Below, in pieces: positions 5,280 to 6,162 of a stretch of DNA of 6,162 nucleotides. The stretch spans positions 1-6,162 of the forward strand of contig JAITHZ010000198.1 of assembly GCA_031279795.1 (NCBI GenBank). Direction: 5' to 3'. How positions within the stretch are numbered: position 1 is the stretch's first letter; every line of letters begins with the position of its first letter. Source of the stretch: Bacteroidales bacterium. Lineage in GTDB: Bacteria; Bacteroidota; Bacteroidia; Bacteroidales; WRGA01. Made by a program: the position numbers and the translations under genes. The notes under the pieces are model-generated. The model saw only the letters and a program-made list of their open reading frames with translations, ran no database searches and was not told the origin of the DNA.

Positions 5280-6143
5280 TCACCGGACATTGTCGGATGT
5301 TTTGTCTAACAGAAAATCATTCAACAAGCAGTTTTTCAACTGCTTGATACCTTCTACGACACAACAGGCATTCAGTTTAGCGCCAGTCAGCGAAGTATGT
5401 GTGTGGTCGCCATAAAAATAGGAAGAATCAATGACAGATTGCCCCCACTGGTCTGCAATTTTATCCAGTTCGTTGGCAGAAAGCGAGTTCAAGTCGATAA
5501 ACGGAATATTTTCGGCTTCGGCAATTTGTTTAGCCCAGCCGCCGTAAGTTTCTGCATTGCGGACAATTTTCCCATTTCTGAAACTGTTTCGAGGAACTGG
5601 CGAGAGCAAAATCGGCGTTGCTCCTCTGGATTTTGCTTCGCGTGCATAGTTGCGCAGGTACCAGCCAAATGAATGTACAGTTTCATGTTTATGTGTCAGC
5701 AAGTTATCAATTTCTTCGGTTTCTTCGCCAATGCCCTTGATGGTTCCGCGGGCGCGCAACGTATCATTTATGGGGCTTGCGTCATTGTGTCCGAACTGAA
5801 TCAGGAGATAATCACCCTGATGCAACGTTTCCAGCACATTACTCCAAAGACCTTCGGAGACGAAAGTACGGCTGCTTCGTCCACCTCGAGCCAGATTGAC
5901 GACAGATATTCTCGCCGTATCGAAATAGCAGGCAATCTGGTCGCCCCAGCCCCACTGCCCGTTACGGCCATCACCCGAACCGTTTTTTACTGTAGAATCT
6001 CCGATAAAAATCAGTTGAGGTTTGGAATCGGGCTGATTAATGAAACTTAAAAACAGCGAACAGGTCATTATACAACAAGCTGTTATGAATAGTTTCTTTC
6101 TGTTGAATGAATAAAATATTTCCATAAACAAACGATAACTCAT
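5280..6143 (-). CDS. Rhamnogalacturonan acetylesterase-like SGNH hydrolase, exported or membrane-anchored
   Basis: This is a GDSL/SGNH esterase of the rhamnogalacturonan-acetylesterase type (CE12-like), which removes acetyl groups from the pectin backbone so that lyases and hydrolases can act. Of 287 residues, the N-terminus has basic residues (R15-K16-K17) and a hydrophobic stretch (about 18-35), an export signal or anchor. There is no clear cleavage site and no good lipobox. Catalytic blocks: FIGDSTV (46-52, nucleophile S50); NLARGGRSSRTF (83-94, oxyanion glycine); FGHND (117-121, N120); and D246-H-T-H249, the Asp-x-x-His pair of this family. QWGWGD (63-68) is also typical of the family. 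ATG 6143 is the longest start; ATG 6125 (residue 7) is equally possible and gives a neater signal peptide. It converges on the synthetase gene with an 87-bp gap. No other pectin genes are in the window; more may lie beyond the right edge. The exact acetylated substrate is inferred. Confidence 0.88.
   Translation of the reverse strand: MSYRLFMEIFYSFNRKKLFITACCIMTCSLFLSFINQPDSKPQLIFIGDSTVKNGSGDGRNGQWGWGDQIACYFDTARISVVNLARGGRSSRTFVSEGLWSNVLETLHQGDYLLIQFGHNDASPINDTLRARGTIKGIGEETEEIDNLLTHKHETVHSFGWYLRNYAREAKSRGATPILLSPVPRNSFRNGKIVRNAETYGGWAKQIAEAENIPFIDLNSLSANELDKIADQWGQSVIDSSYFYGDHTHTSLTGAKLNACCVVEGIKQLKNCLLNDFLLDKTSDNVR
5325..5346 (-). repeat. Perfect inverted repeat inside the 3' end of the esterase gene
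   Basis: CAAGCAGTT (5325-5333) and AACTGCTTG (5338-5346) are perfectly complementary around four bases. On the esterase mRNA the loop reads GAAA, a GNRA-type tetraloop. The stem lies within codons for residues about 267-273, roughly 45-65 bases before the stop. It may stabilise the mRNA end or slow ribosomes, or be chance. Confidence 0.5.
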
Positions 6144-6162
6144 GTTTCGTACTTAATAAAAA

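Noticed and set aside
5227..5415. Plus-strand frame preceded by GGAGG, after the synthetase gene
   Set aside because: It runs antisense into the well-supported esterase gene and has no domain; Shine-Dalgarno motifs are not the norm for the other genes here.

Overview
The window looks like a chromosomal segment of a member of the Bacteroidota, most likely a fermentative Bacteroidales. The evidence is of four kinds. Two promoters match the Bacteroidetes housekeeping pattern (TTG, about 19-20 bp, then TAnnTTTG). Start codons lie in AT-rich leaders without a Shine-Dalgarno motif. An AraC-type regulator of Bacteroides-like appearance is present. A pectin-side-chain esterase of the kind common in plant-polysaccharide degraders is also present. 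Genus and species cannot be judged from the sequence alone.

Layout: 1-529 (minus) is the N-terminal 176 codons of an AraC-family-like regulator that runs off the left edge. 530-1257 is a very AT-rich stretch with no convincing gene. 1258-1421 is a compact tRNA-Cys(GCA) unit with promoter, tRNA and hairpin terminator. 1422-1824 is a second non-coding stretch with several inverted repeats and a 14-bp direct repeat. 1825-2950 is a hypA-hypB operon (nickel delivery to [NiFe]-hydrogenase) with its own promoter and a palindrome over the -33 box. 2966-3008 is a strong hairpin. 3129-5192 encodes a complete fused (alpha+beta) ADP-forming acyl-CoA/acetyl-CoA synthetase. 5280-6143 (minus, convergent) encodes a rhamnogalacturonan-acetylesterase-like SGNH hydrolase with an N-terminal export or anchor segment.

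Functionally, HypA and HypB would load nickel into the large subunit of a [NiFe]-hydrogenase encoded elsewhere. The ADP-forming synthetase would make ATP while releasing acetate or another acid from its CoA ester. Both fit an anaerobic fermentative life that may produce or use H2, but the sequence shows adjacency only, not a shared operon. The esterase would deacetylate pectin in the envelope or outside the cell.

I see no mobile element, CRISPR array, phage gene or clear novel defence-type system. The points most worth a second look are the hypAB pair without hypCDEF, the palindrome over its promoter, the in-frame 9-bp tandem repeat coding the HypB histidine tail, the start-site correction of the synthetase, and the hairpins and repeats in the non-coding stretches.
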